NCBI RefSeq assembly: GCF_017811155.1
Contig: NZ_JACVCV010000001.1
Location: 434,001-498,000, forward strand
Direction of reading: 5' to 3'
Source of the DNA: Lunatimonas salinarum
GTDB lineage: Bacteria > Bacteroidota > Bacteroidia > Cytophagales > Cyclobacteriaceae
Length of the DNA stretch: 64,000 nt
In this document: in pieces, positions 8,798 through 18,236 of the stretch
How positions within the stretch are numbered: the first letter of the stretch is position 1
How the letters are laid out: every line of letters begins with the position of its first letter
Made by a program: the position numbers and the translations under genes
Notes under the pieces: generated by a model
The model's input: the letters and a program-made list of their open reading frames with translations, nothing else
Told to the model about the DNA's origin: nothing
Database searches by the model: none

Positions 8798-10279
8798 CTA
8801 CTCCAACGCAGGATTATACAAAAGTTCACCCTTTTCGAAATCATACAGAGTCAATGACCTCATTTCGTAATACGCAGTCCAAAACTCCCGGAGGGACTCT
8901 ATATAGGCACGCCGATTTTGATCCTTGTCCACCTGGGCTATACCTAAATCGGTAATGGTCACATTCCCGTTTTGGTAACGTTTGAAAGATATTTCGTACC
9001 GTTTATCTGCCACCTGATCGGAGAGCTCGGTAATTGCGATTCGATCGCGCAGCATTTCAAAGTTTTTTACCTTCGTAAAAATCTCCTGCTCAAAGTTTAT
9101 AATTTCCTGATCCAGGGTATAGTTTATCAACTTCTGATTGGCCTTTGCCTGACTCATCCGAGCTTTGTTTCTTCCCCAGTCCAAAATCGGCACTCCTACC
9201 CCTAAGCTTACCAACGCCTGTGTATTTGGGTTGGTATAAATATCCCGAAAATCCAATGCGGCATTGTTATACCCATAGCTGGCGTTCAAGCTCATCTGAA
9301 AACGTTGTCCTCTGGCCTGCGCCACACTACTTTCCGCCTCTATCCGTTCCCTTTCAAAAGAAACTGCGTCAGAGCGGTTTTGAAACGCCCGGTCTATCGC
9401 CTCTTGGACGTCAATCCCGTAAGTCGGGATATCAGAAGGCAGTATTAGGTTGATATTCAATGCCTCGTTTAAGCCCACATAAGATTTAAGCGCAAGTGAA
9501 CTTGTCTCCATCTGTAGCCTCGCTCGGGCCAGATCCTGTTTCGCCTGCAGGACCTGCAGCTCTACCTGCAAAAGCTTGTCCTCGTAGGTAGTCCCTATAT
9601 TGTACCTTCCCCGCTCAATTTGAAGAATGGCTTCTGAGTTTGCCAAGTTTTTGGAGGCGATTTCCAAATCCACCTGGGCAACCAAAAAATCAAAAAACAT
9701 GGAAGAAACCCGCCGGGCTATGTTTTCCATCTCCTCTACGTAGCCACGCTTACTTTCCTCATACAACAGCGGCTCGATCTGCTTATCCCATTTCAACCTG
9801 TTAAAGGCAAAAATAGGCTGCTGCAACCTTATATTGACCGGGACACCGCTCCATCGGGTCTGTGGATCAAAATTGGATGCCATGAAATTATCAAAACGGT
9901 TCGTACTGCTGTTTACTGATATTGTTCCTCCTGTTGCCGCGATTTCCTGGCGTAGTCCCAGCTCTACATCCATTAGGTTTTGGCGTACCTCTCTAAATTC
10001 AACGGTACCGTCTGGCTGGGTCACGCTAGCAAACTCTTGGCTATATCGGGGAAGCGTACCCGAAAGGTAGAGCTGTGGGTTGTAGTTGGAGCGGAATAAA
10101 CGATACCTCCAGTAAAGATTCTCCCGCCGAGTCTCCGCTTGAAGTGCAGCAGGGGACTGGGCTTTTGCTCTGGCAATAATTTCCTCCAATGTAAACTGTG
10201 TGAGATCCTGTGCAGATACAGCAGTGATCATCAAAAAACACGAAAACGTGAGAAATTGAAACGTAATATTTTTACTCAT
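8798..10279 (-). CDS. TolC-family outer membrane efflux protein
   Basis: 493 residues. An N-terminal signal peptide ends at SAQ (about residue 23). The mature protein has two repeated alpha-helical halves rich in Ala, Gln and Glu, as in TolC/OEP trimers that form the outer-membrane channel and periplasmic tunnel. The second half ends with the typical DLGIAQVDKDQNRRAYIESLREFWTAYYEMR-like helix. It overlaps the upstream permease gene by 8 bases (10272-10279), so translation is coupled. It completes an exporter with the adaptor and permease upstream. Confidence 0.9.
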   Translation of the reverse strand: MSKNITFQFLTFSCFLMITAVSAQDLTQFTLEEIIARAKAQSPAALQAETRRENLYWRYRLFRSNYNPQLYLSGTLPRYSQEFASVTQPDGTVEFREVRQNLMDVELGLRQEIAATGGTISVNSSTNRFDNFMASNFDPQTRWSGVPVNIRLQQPIFAFNRLKWDKQIEPLLYEESKRGYVEEMENIARRVSSMFFDFLVAQVDLEIASKNLANSEAILQIERGRYNIGTTYEDKLLQVELQVLQAKQDLARARLQMETSSLALKSYVGLNEALNINLILPSDIPTYGIDVQEAIDRAFQNRSDAVSFERERIEAESSVAQARGQRFQMSLNASYGYNNAALDFRDIYTNPNTQALVSLGVGVPILDWGRNKARMSQAKANQKLINYTLDQEIINFEQEIFTKVKNFEMLRDRIAITELSDQVADKRYEISFKRYQNGNVTITDLGIAQVDKDQNRRAYIESLREFWTAYYEMRSLTLYDFEKGELLYNPALE

Positions 10280-11588
10280 AGCGCAGTGAAGTTATGGGAT
10301 CCTGACTTGCAGCTCTTCTAGCGGGCATGATTCCAAAGACCAATCCCACTGTGGCAGCCACTCCAAACGATAATATGATCGAAGGCATCGTAATGACGGT
10401 CGGAAACTCCGCAAAGGTAGAAACCATGTGAGCCAACACAACTCCTAAAATCACGCCTATAATTCCGCCTGAAATACTGATCATTACTGCCTCGAAAAGA
10501 AACTGATTTACAATATCGGATTTTTTTGCTCCCAACGAAAGTCTTAGTCCGATTTCTTTGATTCGTTCCATCACAGAAGCCAGCATAATGTTCATAATCC
10601 CGATTCCTCCCACCAATAACGAGATACCCGCAATTGCCCCTAATACAATGTTGAAAATATTTTGCGTTCGCTGCTGTTGTTTCAATAAAAGCTCAGGAAT
10701 GGTGATTTCAAAATCAACCACATTAAAGTGTCTGCGTTCCAAAATCTTTGAAAGTACCTCAGCGGTGGGAGTTAACAGCTCACTTTCCTCTACCTGTACC
10801 ACCAATTTGTCCAGTTGATGGTAATTAGAGCGGGAGCTGGCAGATTCGGAACCTTGCAGGGCAGATTGAGTTACAAGGTCTCTGTTTCTAAAACGTATCA
10901 GCATAGTTTGTACCGGAACATAGACATCCATATTAAAATCCCGAATGCCCAGTTTCGATATACTGGACTCCGATACAACGCGTTCCTCTAAAACGCCGAT
11001 TACCTCCAACCATTGATTCCCGCTTTTGATTCGCTTGCCTATGGGGTTTTCCTTTGGAAAAAATCTGGACTGCACATTTCGCCCAATAATACAGACCGCA
11101 TCGCCCTTTTTCAGATTTTTTTCGCTAAACATGCGCCCTTCCCTAAGTCTGAAATCGAGCACATCAAAATATGCGGGAGTAACCCCAACAAGCTTTGCTG
11201 AACGTCTTAACCCACTCTTTACGATGTGGGTATCAAAAACAATTTCTGGGCTGATTTTTTTGATGCCAGGAATCGTAGCGGCTATCGCTTCCACGTCCTG
11301 AAGCTTCAGGCCTGGAGAAAACCTAGGCCTTTCCATCTCCAAAAGGCTATTTTCATCAAGCTCTTCCTCCACCTGCTCTACTACAGGCTCGATCACAATG
11401 TTATTTACACCCACCAATTTGATCTGCTCCATGATTTCCTGCTGCGCACCCGTGCCGATGGCCAACATGGCAATCACCGCCGCAACGCCAAAAATAATTC
11501 CCAAAGCAGTGAGCAGGGAGCGAACCTTGTTCGCTAAAACAGCTTCAAAGGCAATATAAAAATTAGCTAAAAGTCGTTCATTAATCAT
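10272..11588 (-). CDS. ABC transporter permease, MacB type
   Basis: 438 residues with the MacB architecture: one N-terminal membrane helix (NKVRSLLTALGIIFGVAAVIAMLAIG, about 17-42), a large periplasmic MacB_PCD domain, and three C-terminal FtsX-type helices with the conserved RIKEIGLRLSLGAKKSDIVNQF segment between the second and third. The protein uses mechanotransmission to drive substrate through a TolC channel and needs a separate ATPase when, as here, no nucleotide-binding domain is fused. No such ATPase gene lies next to it. It sits between the adaptor (48 bases upstream) and the TolC gene (8-base overlap). Confidence 0.9.
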   Translation of the reverse strand: MINERLLANFYIAFEAVLANKVRSLLTALGIIFGVAAVIAMLAIGTGAQQEIMEQIKLVGVNNIVIEPVVEQVEEELDENSLLEMERPRFSPGLKLQDVEAIAATIPGIKKISPEIVFDTHIVKSGLRRSAKLVGVTPAYFDVLDFRLREGRMFSEKNLKKGDAVCIIGRNVQSRFFPKENPIGKRIKSGNQWLEVIGVLEERVVSESSISKLGIRDFNMDVYVPVQTMLIRFRNRDLVTQSALQGSESASSRSNYHQLDKLVVQVEESELLTPTAEVLSKILERRHFNVVDFEITIPELLLKQQQRTQNIFNIVLGAIAGISLLVGGIGIMNIMLASVMERIKEIGLRLSLGAKKSDIVNQFLFEAVMISISGGIIGVILGVVLAHMVSTFAEFPTVITMPSIILSFGVAATVGLVFGIMPARRAASQDPITSLRYE

Positions 11589-11636
11589 ACTATTACTTTA
11601 GGTTACCGACGCGTAAAATAGTCCCGTTTTTGAAAG

Positions 11637-12950
11637 TTATGGTATAAATCCCTGGACTCGATCAGCGGTAACCCTCGGTTCGTCACGATCCAAACTTCGC
11701 TTTCCATTCAGTTCATCTAACAATTTAACGGCTAGATTTTCTCCCCAGTTCGGAGTAGAAAGATAGACCTTATCGCCTTGGTTTAATCCCTTTTCAATTA
11801 CGACATCGTTGGCGTTTGTCAAGCCCATCATCACCTCCTGCTTCACACCACTTTTGAGATACACAAAGTTAATCGAGTCATTTTCGACATTGATCGCTTC
11901 CAAGGGCACATACAGGACATCTTCCAGTTGGTCGGCAATGATGGCATTACTGGTGGTCATAGAGGGCCTAAGTAGATCATCGCTCTCATTGATCCGAATA
12001 ATCACTTCAAATACCTTCGCATCCGAATTGGGTCGCTGCTGACCTACATTGGCTACTTTGGTTACCTTGCCGGTAAACCGCTTATCCGGGAAAGCATCCA
12101 ACCCGATTTCCACTTCCTGCCCTATTCTGACACGACGTATGTCCACTTCATTTACATACGTAATACTCTGCATGGTCGTGAGGTCCGGTAAGGTAGCCAC
12201 TACTGGGTTCCAAGAACTGATCTGAGAACCCTCTCGTACCTTCGTGCCTCTATTCGTCACATAGATCACCATGCCATCCTGTGGAGCTTTTACCACAAAT
12301 TTGTCCAAGACTTCGATCATCTGATCCACCTCGGTCTGTACCTCCCGCAACTTCGCGCCGATCTCCACCATACGGGCCCTTTCCTGTAGGGTCTTGATAC
12401 GGTACCGTTCTCTTGCCTGGCTAAGCTCTCGCTTTGCCTTCTCCATGTTGTACTGATTCTGCTTGATAATTGCTGGCGGTTCATATTGGGACTGCTCCAG
12501 AATCAACTCCTGTTCCTGTACGATATATTCCATGTTGAGAATATTGTCCCGCTCTTGCCGTAGATTTAACGAGGTATCCAGCTGTATTTGCTCATACTGC
12601 GCCTTGGTTTGGTCTAGTTCTAGCCGCTTATCCTCAAGCCGTCCAAAAAGCTCTGTCTTGTCGATAGAGCAAATAAAATCACCTTGCTTCACCACGGTCC
12701 CTTCATCTACCATTTTATCAATCGTGAAACTTCCTATTCGAAAGCGCCTGGCGTCATTGGGTCCGAATACCTGCACCGACCGCAGCGCCTCCAACTCACC
12801 GGTCGTGGTGATCTCCACTTTAAATTTACCCATCTGGACAGTAGCAGTCAGCTCATTTCCGTTACCTACCCGATTTGATCCCAGTGAAAAATAGAGTATT
12901 GTGATCACTATGACACTTCCAAGGGCAACATATATTAAATTCTTATTCAT
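11637..12950 (-). CDS. Periplasmic adaptor subunit (HlyD/MacA family)
   Basis: About 437 residues: an N-terminal membrane anchor (LIYVALGSVIVITILYF), a beta-barrel/lipoyl half, a long coiled-coil hairpin rich in Glu, Gln and Arg (about 110-225), then the second lipoyl half (VVKAPQDGMVIYV) and beta-barrel and membrane-proximal domains. It links the permease to the TolC channel. The first in-frame codon is TTG at 12953 directly before ATG at 12950; I prefer the ATG. It is the first gene of the exporter operon. The candidate promoter at 12971-12978 would give a very short leader. Confidence 0.9.
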   Translation of the reverse strand: MNKNLIYVALGSVIVITILYFSLGSNRVGNGNELTATVQMGKFKVEITTTGELEALRSVQVFGPNDARRFRIGSFTIDKMVDEGTVVKQGDFICSIDKTELFGRLEDKRLELDQTKAQYEQIQLDTSLNLRQERDNILNMEYIVQEQELILEQSQYEPPAIIKQNQYNMEKAKRELSQARERYRIKTLQERARMVEIGAKLREVQTEVDQMIEVLDKFVVKAPQDGMVIYVTNRGTKVREGSQISSWNPVVATLPDLTTMQSITYVNEVDIRRVRIGQEVEIGLDAFPDKRFTGKVTKVANVGQQRPNSDAKVFEVIIRINESDDLLRPSMTTSNAIIADQLEDVLYVPLEAINVENDSINFVYLKSGVKQEVMMGLTNANDVVIEKGLNQGDKVYLSTPNWGENLAVKLLDELNGKRSLDRDEPRVTADRVQGFIP

Positions 12951-12970
12951 CAAATTGCAATTTACATCTA

Positions 12971-12978
12971 CAAATTTA
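12971..12978 (-). promoter_or_regulatory. Candidate -7 element for the exporter operon
   Basis: Minus-strand TAAATTTG, an exact TAnnTTTG match, 21 bases before the ATG of the adaptor gene. No convincing -33 TTG is seen at the usual distance. The short leader fits Bacteroidota mRNAs that lack a Shine-Dalgarno. Confidence 0.4.
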
Positions 12979-13122
12979 AACTTTTCTATGTTATTAACGA
13001 ACCCGATAACCCTTTTATATCACCACTGACATAATATTCCGCTCATTCAGTTTCTCTCAATTTCGAAATCGCAATCGAAACAGATTGATTATCTTGCAGG
13101 TCCGTTCCTATACTACCAAATT

Positions 13123-13890
13123 ATGATAAAAAGATTGATCAGCTGGGTAATCCGTTATGTTCCAAGAAAATACCTTCAATTATTCAGCCATAGTTTTTTA
13201 AAAATAAGTGTTTTATTCTATTCAGGCAAAAATGTCTCCTGTAATGTGTGCGGTAAGACCTTTCGAAAGTTTCTTCCCTATGGCCGAAAAGCACGTGAAA
13301 ATGCCCTTTGCCCAAATTGTTTGGCGCTGGAAAGACATCGGCTGATATGGCTTTTTTTACAGGAAAAAACGGCCTTTTTTACCCAAGGTCTCAAGGTACT
13401 TCACGTGGCTCCCGAACACTGTTTTATTGAGCGATTTGCCAGTCTCCCCAATCTGGATTACATCACGGGAGATTTGGAGTCCCCTCTCGCCCAGGTTAAA
13501 ATGGATATCCACCAAATACCCTTTGCGGACGAGACATTTGATGTCGTCTTTTGCAACCACGTGCTGGAGCATGTGCATGACGACATCAAAGCCTGCCGAG
13601 AAATAAACCGCGTGCTTAAAAATACCGGGTGGGGCATCATTCAGTCACCGGTTTACGATATGGAAGTGACCCTGGAGGACGTATCGGTCACCGAACCTGC
13701 CGAGCGGGAAAAGCTCTTTGGGCAACGGGATCACGTTCGGAAATATGGCAGAGATTATGCCCCACGCCTTAGCCAGTCTGGCCTAAATGTACAGGAAAAC
13801 GACTTTGTGAAAACCCTCTCAGAGGAAGCGATAAAGAAGTTTGCCCTCCCTCCAAATGAGATCCTGTATTTTTGCACGAAAGGAAAATAA
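13123..13890 (+). CDS. SAM-dependent methyltransferase with N-terminal zinc ribbon
   Basis: 255 residues. The N-terminal part carries a CxxC...CxxC pair (CNVCGK about 40-45, CPNCLALERHR about 66-76), likely a zinc knuckle. A class I methyltransferase of the Methyltransf_11 type follows: LKVLHVAPE as the degenerate motif I, D at the end of the second strand (GDLES), and FDVVFCNHVLEHVHDD as motif IV. Members are common in cell-surface polysaccharide loci, where they methylate sugars or lipids; the substrate is not predictable here. It runs alone on the plus strand, converging with two glycosyltransferase genes, which fits an envelope role. Confidence 0.75.
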   Translation: MIKRLISWVIRYVPRKYLQLFSHSFLKISVLFYSGKNVSCNVCGKTFRKFLPYGRKARENALCPNCLALERHRLIWLFLQEKTAFFTQGLKVLHVAPEHCFIERFASLPNLDYITGDLESPLAQVKMDIHQIPFADETFDVVFCNHVLEHVHDDIKACREINRVLKNTGWGIIQSPVYDMEVTLEDVSVTEPAEREKLFGQRDHVRKYGRDYAPRLSQSGLNVQENDFVKTLSEEAIKKFALPPNEILYFCTKGK

Positions 13891-13933
13891 ATTACAAACC
13901 TTATGCGACAAGTTCGAATCACACCTACAAAAG

Positions 13934-14890
13934 CTACTTGAGACCAAGGAATCCCAAGGCTATTCCCGCACCATAGCAGGTAAGCTGTAACATGGAAGTA
14001 AGGACTGCCAAAAATCCCACACGGATCGATCTGACCTCCAAAGTTGCTGAAATCAATATAGCACCCACCCAAAAGAGCAAAAAAAACATGCCAATCCAGC
14101 ATAACACTGGCATGACAATATAAAAAACTGGCAGAAGCGATATGCCAACCAAAAAAAACAAAGGCAGCAAGTGCACAACCTGCAACGCACCGGGATGGAG
14201 GCGATTTACATGTATCCTGTTTTTTCCAAATTGATAGCTCTGCTTGGCAAAGCCCCAAAGGGAGCTTTTCCGGTGGTGGTAGACCCAGGCATCCTGAACC
14301 AGTTCCAGCTTGAAACCGGCTTTCTTTATCCGGATACTTACCTCTATGTCTTCCGCCCTATTTGCATCCCGAAACCCGCCAAGTTCTTCGAAAACTTCCT
14401 TTGAAAACCCCATGTTATACCCTCTCGCCTGATATTTGGCAGGATCTTTTAACTTCCCACGTATACCTCCGGTAGTCCAGAATGATGTCATGCTATAATT
14501 CATGGCAAGCTGCAACAAATCAAAGTCTTCCCTCGCTCGGTCTGGCCCACCAAACGCATCCAAACCTCGGTCAGAGACGGCAGCGGCTACCCTACTCAGG
14601 TAATCTGGAGGCAGCATGCAGTCCGAATCCAAAAAGACAAAAAAATCACCTTTAGCCTGCTGCATTCCCTTATTGCGGGCAAACCCCTGTCCGGCATTCT
14701 GCTGGTAAAGATAGGTGACATCCATTATATTATTAAAGGCGAGTACCTCCTTTTCGCATGCAATATCCGAACCATCATCTACCACGATGACTTCAAAGTC
14801 TCGGAACACTTGCCCTGCAAGGGTCTCTAACAGAGCTAAAATCTCCAATGGCCTATTGAATACTGGAATGATGACCGAAAAATGCATCAA
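13934..14890 (-). CDS. Glycosyltransferase family 2 with C-terminal membrane segments
   Basis: 318 residues. The N-terminal GT-A domain begins SVIIPVFNRP and shows VVDDGSD (about 36-42), the metal-binding FLDSDC (about 90-95, DxD type) and an acidic AEDIEVSIRIKKAGF acceptor motif. Three hydrophobic helices at the C terminus (about 235-315) anchor it in the inner membrane, with the catalytic domain facing the cytosol. It transfers a sugar from a nucleotide donor to an envelope acceptor that cannot be named. Its start overlaps the stop of the next GT2 gene by 4 bases, so the two are translationally coupled. Confidence 0.88.
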   Translation of the reverse strand: MMHFSVIIPVFNRPLEILALLETLAGQVFRDFEVIVVDDGSDIACEKEVLAFNNIMDVTYLYQQNAGQGFARNKGMQQAKGDFFVFLDSDCMLPPDYLSRVAAAVSDRGLDAFGGPDRAREDFDLLQLAMNYSMTSFWTTGGIRGKLKDPAKYQARGYNMGFSKEVFEELGGFRDANRAEDIEVSIRIKKAGFKLELVQDAWVYHHRKSSLWGFAKQSYQFGKNRIHVNRLHPGALQVVHLLPLFFLVGISLLPVFYIVMPVLCWIGMFFLLFWVGAILISATLEVRSIRVGFLAVLTSMLQLTCYGAGIALGFLGLK

Positions 14891-15849
14891 TCTCCTAGGT
14901 TGATTTTCTCCGAAATGGTGTAGTCAGTCCTCCTTGAAGTATTGGAAGTCATCATCTCAGCCAAAAAGCCGGTCAGAAACAACTGTACACCCACTATGAG
15001 GGCCACCAATGCGAGAAAGAAAAGCGGTTGATCTGTTATTTCGCGCACCGGTTCGCCAAGTCTTAACCCTTGAATTTTTGCATACACCAACTTAAAGGTA
15101 ATGATGAATCCGGTGAGAAAGGAGAGCGTGCCCAGCGTACCGAAAAAGTGCATGGGGTTTTTCCGATATCGGTTAACAAAGGAAACTGAAATCAAATCCA
15201 AAAAGCCGTTTATAAATCGTTCAATCCCGAATTTGGTGGTACCGTATTTTCGGGGCTGATGGGACACCACCTTTTCTCCGATTTTTCCGTACCCGTGCCA
15301 TTTCGCAATCAATGGGATGTACCGATGCATTTCCCCGTAGATATGGATATTCTTAACGACCTTACTTTGATAGGCCTTCAGGCCACAATTGAAATCGTGT
15401 AACTTAATACCGGAAATAATCCGGGTCACCGCATTGAAAAAGCGGGAAGGCACGGTCTTGGTAACGGGGTCATGCCGCTCCTTCTTCCACCCGGAAACCA
15501 AGTGATAACCCTCCTCTTTTACCATCCTGTACAGGTCCGCTATCTCATCAGGAGAATCCTGCATATCTGCGTCCATCGTAACCACCACCTCTCCCGTAGC
15601 CACGGAAAAACCTACATCCAATGCTGCCGATTTCCCGTAATTGCGATTGAAACCAATGCCTTTTACGACGGTATCCTTAGCCGCAAGCCTCCGGATTACC
15701 TCCCATGAACCATCCGTACTCCCATCATCCACCAAAAGTACCTCGTAGGTAAATCCCTGCTTTTTCAGCACTCGATTGATCCACGCAACAAGCTCAGGCA
15801 ATGATTCTTCTTCGTTAAAAACAGGTATAACAACCGATATTTGCAACAT
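14887..15849 (-). CDS. Polyprenyl-phosphate glycosyltransferase, DPM1/GtrB-like GT2
   Basis: 320 residues. The GT-A domain starts SVVIPVFNEEESLPEL, with LLVDDGSTDGS (about 40-50) and MDADMQDSPDEI (about 93-104), the D-A-D-x-Q-D signature of dolichol/undecaprenyl-phosphate sugar transferases. RKYGTTKFG near 208 is also typical. Two C-terminal membrane helices (about 235-260 and 277-302) match GtrB/DPM-like enzymes. The likely role is transfer of a sugar from UDP- or GDP-sugar to a lipid phosphate carrier at the inner membrane. It is first in a two-gene unit with the GT2 gene downstream and lies 9 bases after the DUF4199 gene upstream. Confidence 0.88.
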   Translation of the reverse strand: MLQISVVIPVFNEEESLPELVAWINRVLKKQGFTYEVLLVDDGSTDGSWEVIRRLAAKDTVVKGIGFNRNYGKSAALDVGFSVATGEVVVTMDADMQDSPDEIADLYRMVKEEGYHLVSGWKKERHDPVTKTVPSRFFNAVTRIISGIKLHDFNCGLKAYQSKVVKNIHIYGEMHRYIPLIAKWHGYGKIGEKVVSHQPRKYGTTKFGIERFINGFLDLISVSFVNRYRKNPMHFFGTLGTLSFLTGFIITFKLVYAKIQGLRLGEPVREITDQPLFFLALVALIVGVQLFLTGFLAEMMTSNTSRRTDYTISEKINLGD

Positions 15850-15858
15850 TTAAACGAA

Positions 15859-16410
15859 TTAATAGTCCAACGACTTATCCCGCTTTTTGAGTATAGCTGC
15901 TAAGATAAGCGCCATGATTGCGTAAACAATCAGTCCAATTCCAAATGATTTAACCTGGCCGGAAATAGAAAAATTTGACTCTATCCCTACCCTAATTTCA
16001 TCCAACTGATCCCCTGAAATACTATCCCCCGCACCAAAGCGATCCATCATGTTCAGCATGTTTTCCAACTGTGCATCCACCAACATCTGAGGTAATTGCG
16101 GGTCAATGACTTGGTATAAGATCAAATTACCGATCAAACCGATCAAACCGCTTACCAATAATGTGACGAAGGAAAACATAAATGCCGGGCCATATTCCAG
16201 GTATCCACCCGCTTCTTTCCTGTATTGAAAGCCAAAAAACAGGATTAAGCCAAAAAACAAGGCCAAAATTACGATTCCAAACCAAAAGGACACCAGAATG
16301 GTGTAATCGACAAAATAGGCCAATAGTGTCAGGATAAACATGGTCAAACCCAAATACAAACCTGATTTGAACGCTGCTTGCGAAGGTGAATTAGTCAATC
16401 TATTTTCCAT
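15859..16410 (-). CDS. DUF4199 membrane protein
   Basis: 183 residues with four predicted membrane helices (about 18-36, 40-58, 72-98, 150-172). The acidic soluble loop between helices 3 and 4 (about 100-145) and the helix pattern match DUF4199, a Bacteroidota-specific family of unknown function often encoded beside polyprenyl glycosyltransferases. It lies 12 bases downstream of a second DUF4199 gene and 9 bases upstream of the GtrB-like gene, so it is part of the same minus-strand operon. Confidence 0.8.
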   Translation of the reverse strand: MENRLTNSPSQAAFKSGLYLGLTMFILTLLAYFVDYTILVSFWFGIVILALFFGLILFFGFQYRKEAGGYLEYGPAFMFSFVTLLVSGLIGLIGNLILYQVIDPQLPQMLVDAQLENMLNMMDRFGAGDSISGDQLDEIRVGIESNFSISGQVKSFGIGLIVYAIMALILAAILKKRDKSLDY

Positions 16411-16422
16411 AGCTATTCAATT

Positions 16423-16938
16423 TTATGAGGTTAAAGTCCTCTTTAAAATTATGGAAATTATTATTGTAAAAAATAATCCGGGGAAAATTTTTCGAAGAAA
16501 ATCGTTTAAAACCACATCAAAAACCGACATATCCTGAATATTCCTATAGGTTTCTTCAAAGCTCTCTTCTCCAAGCTGCTCCGTCAAAAGCCCCCTCTTC
16601 TCCTCCAATAAGGCTACATTAGAAGCCTTAAACGCCTCGAATACCTCTGGTTTAAATGCCATAAACCCCCAAATGAACAAAGCGGAAATCAGCGCCATCA
16701 GAATGTAAACCAAAAAGCCAATGCTCATTCCCTGACTAAAATACAGCGCACCACCGTTGAATTTGTCTCTGAATTGCTTGATCCCCGCAAATACAAACAC
16801 CGGAACGACCACATAGCCAAAAATAAGCAACATGCCTACCGGCTCGGTACCGAGCAAATACAGGAAAAGAAAGCCTAGAACCAACAAAAACCCGCCCACC
16901 ATCCCAAAGGGCAACGCGGCATGTACCAATTTATTCAT
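16423..16938 (-). CDS. DUF4199 membrane protein
   Basis: 171 residues and a paralogue of the downstream gene: two N-terminal helices, a short polar stretch (KQFRDKFNGGALYFSQGM), a third helix, an acidic loop and a C-terminal helix (FFTIIISIILKRTL). The GGALYFSQGMSIG segment corresponds to the second conserved block of DUF4199. Its start overlaps the 3' end of the dihydroorotase-like gene by 8 bases, so the two are translationally coupled. Function unknown. Confidence 0.8.
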   Translation of the reverse strand: MNKLVHAALPFGMVGGFLLVLGFLFLYLLGTEPVGMLLIFGYVVVPVFVFAGIKQFRDKFNGGALYFSQGMSIGFLVYILMALISALFIWGFMAFKPEVFEAFKASNVALLEEKRGLLTEQLGEESFEETYRNIQDMSVFDVVLNDFLRKIFPGLFFTIIISIILKRTLTS

Positions 16939-18181
16939 AAAGCTTAAGAAACCTTCCCTTATTGACCATAAATCTTACCTGTCCTTTGAGCGACTTTCCA
17001 AGCCAGGGTGAATTTTGACTAACAGATACGTTGTTTCCCACGTGATACTCCCATACATGAGAAGGGTCAAAGACCGTGAGGGTATCAAATTGATCTACCG
17101 GCAACCTCAAGACCTGCCTAGGACCGGCGGTGAGCTTTTGGATAAGCAAAGGCCAGCCGAGCACCTGCTCCAAATAAACCATAGCCGGCAAAAATGTCTG
17201 CAACCCAATCATACCAAAGGGAGCAAGATCAAATTCCATAAACTTGGCGTCTACGTCTTGGGGTACATGATTACTTATAAGCGCATCAATGGTTCCATCC
17301 TTCAATCCATCAACCAACGCCAACCTGTCTGCCTCATCCCGAAACGGTGGTACTACTTTATACGCGGTGTCAAAATCAATCAAATCTTCCGCATCAAATA
17401 TCAACTGATAAATCGACGTGTCAGCAGTAACCTGCAATCCCATTGCTTTTGCTTTCCGGATCTTTTCCACCCCACCGACAGTACTTAGGGCTTGAAAATG
17501 CATACGGCCTCCGGTGTATTCCAAAATGGACAGATTTCTATCTATCGCTGTTTCTTCGGAAAGTCGAGGAATTCCTTTTAGCCCTAGCAGCGTGGATGTG
17601 TTGCCTTCGTGCATTTGGCCAAATAACGCCAATAAAGGATCGTAGGAGTGATCAAAAAGAACCCCATCAAATTTCTTTAAGTACTGTAGCGCCTTCATCA
17701 TCCGATCTGCATTTGCCAACGGCAAAAGCCCCTCACCAAAAATCCGAACGCCCTGATGATACAGGTCGATCATTTCCGTAAAATCCTCCCCTTGGGTATC
17801 TTTCGTTACAGCTGCTTGCAGGTGGATCGTGGGAAAAAGTGCCTTGGCCCGATGCTGCACGAATGCCACCTCATTGACTGACTGAATTACCGGGTGGGTG
17901 TTGGGAAGAATGACGGCCTCACAAAATCCACCCGATACCAACCCCGCCTCCAAGCTTTCAAACGTTTCTCTTGACTCTAACCCTGGTTCACCCACAAAAC
18001 ATCGCAAATCGACCCACCCCTTAGAGCCCAAAAGGCCATCGCAGTCTAGCACCTCCGCCCCCGCAGGCAATTCAGCGCCATGAGGGAATTCTTTTATATC
18101 CTGACCATCAAATAAATAGTCTGCGGGAGGGAGGATGCTTTTATCGGAAATAATGCGCAGTGACTGAAATATTTTTTGCAT
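16931..18181 (-). CDS. Dihydroorotase-like protein lacking metal ligands (probable pseudoenzyme)
   Basis: 416 residues, collinear with class I dihydroorotase (PyrC) of the amidohydrolase superfamily. Family landmarks are kept around the barrel (EPGLESRETFES, NTHPVIQS, EGNTSTLLGLKGIPRLSEE, APFGMIGLQT). The residues that make the enzyme work are not. The DxHxH of strand 1 reads VDLRCFV, the HLS histidine is Ala (HFQALST), the PHHL pair is IYQL, and the catalytic DHAPH is NHVPQ. The protein therefore should not bind the usual metal centre or hydrolyse dihydroorotate. Non-catalytic PyrC-like partners of aspartate carbamoyltransferase are known elsewhere, so a structural role is an attractive guess. 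The reading frame is intact, so this is not simple decay. Confidence 0.82.
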   Translation of the reverse strand: MQKIFQSLRIISDKSILPPADYLFDGQDIKEFPHGAELPAGAEVLDCDGLLGSKGWVDLRCFVGEPGLESRETFESLEAGLVSGGFCEAVILPNTHPVIQSVNEVAFVQHRAKALFPTIHLQAAVTKDTQGEDFTEMIDLYHQGVRIFGEGLLPLANADRMMKALQYLKKFDGVLFDHSYDPLLALFGQMHEGNTSTLLGLKGIPRLSEETAIDRNLSILEYTGGRMHFQALSTVGGVEKIRKAKAMGLQVTADTSIYQLIFDAEDLIDFDTAYKVVPPFRDEADRLALVDGLKDGTIDALISNHVPQDVDAKFMEFDLAPFGMIGLQTFLPAMVYLEQVLGWPLLIQKLTAGPRQVLRLPVDQFDTLTVFDPSHVWEYHVGNNVSVSQNSPWLGKSLKGQVRFMVNKGRFLKLYE

Positions 18182-18236
18182 AGTAAAAATACTTTCTGCA
18201 AAACTGCGATTTTCTTTGATAAAAAGGAAATTAAAA

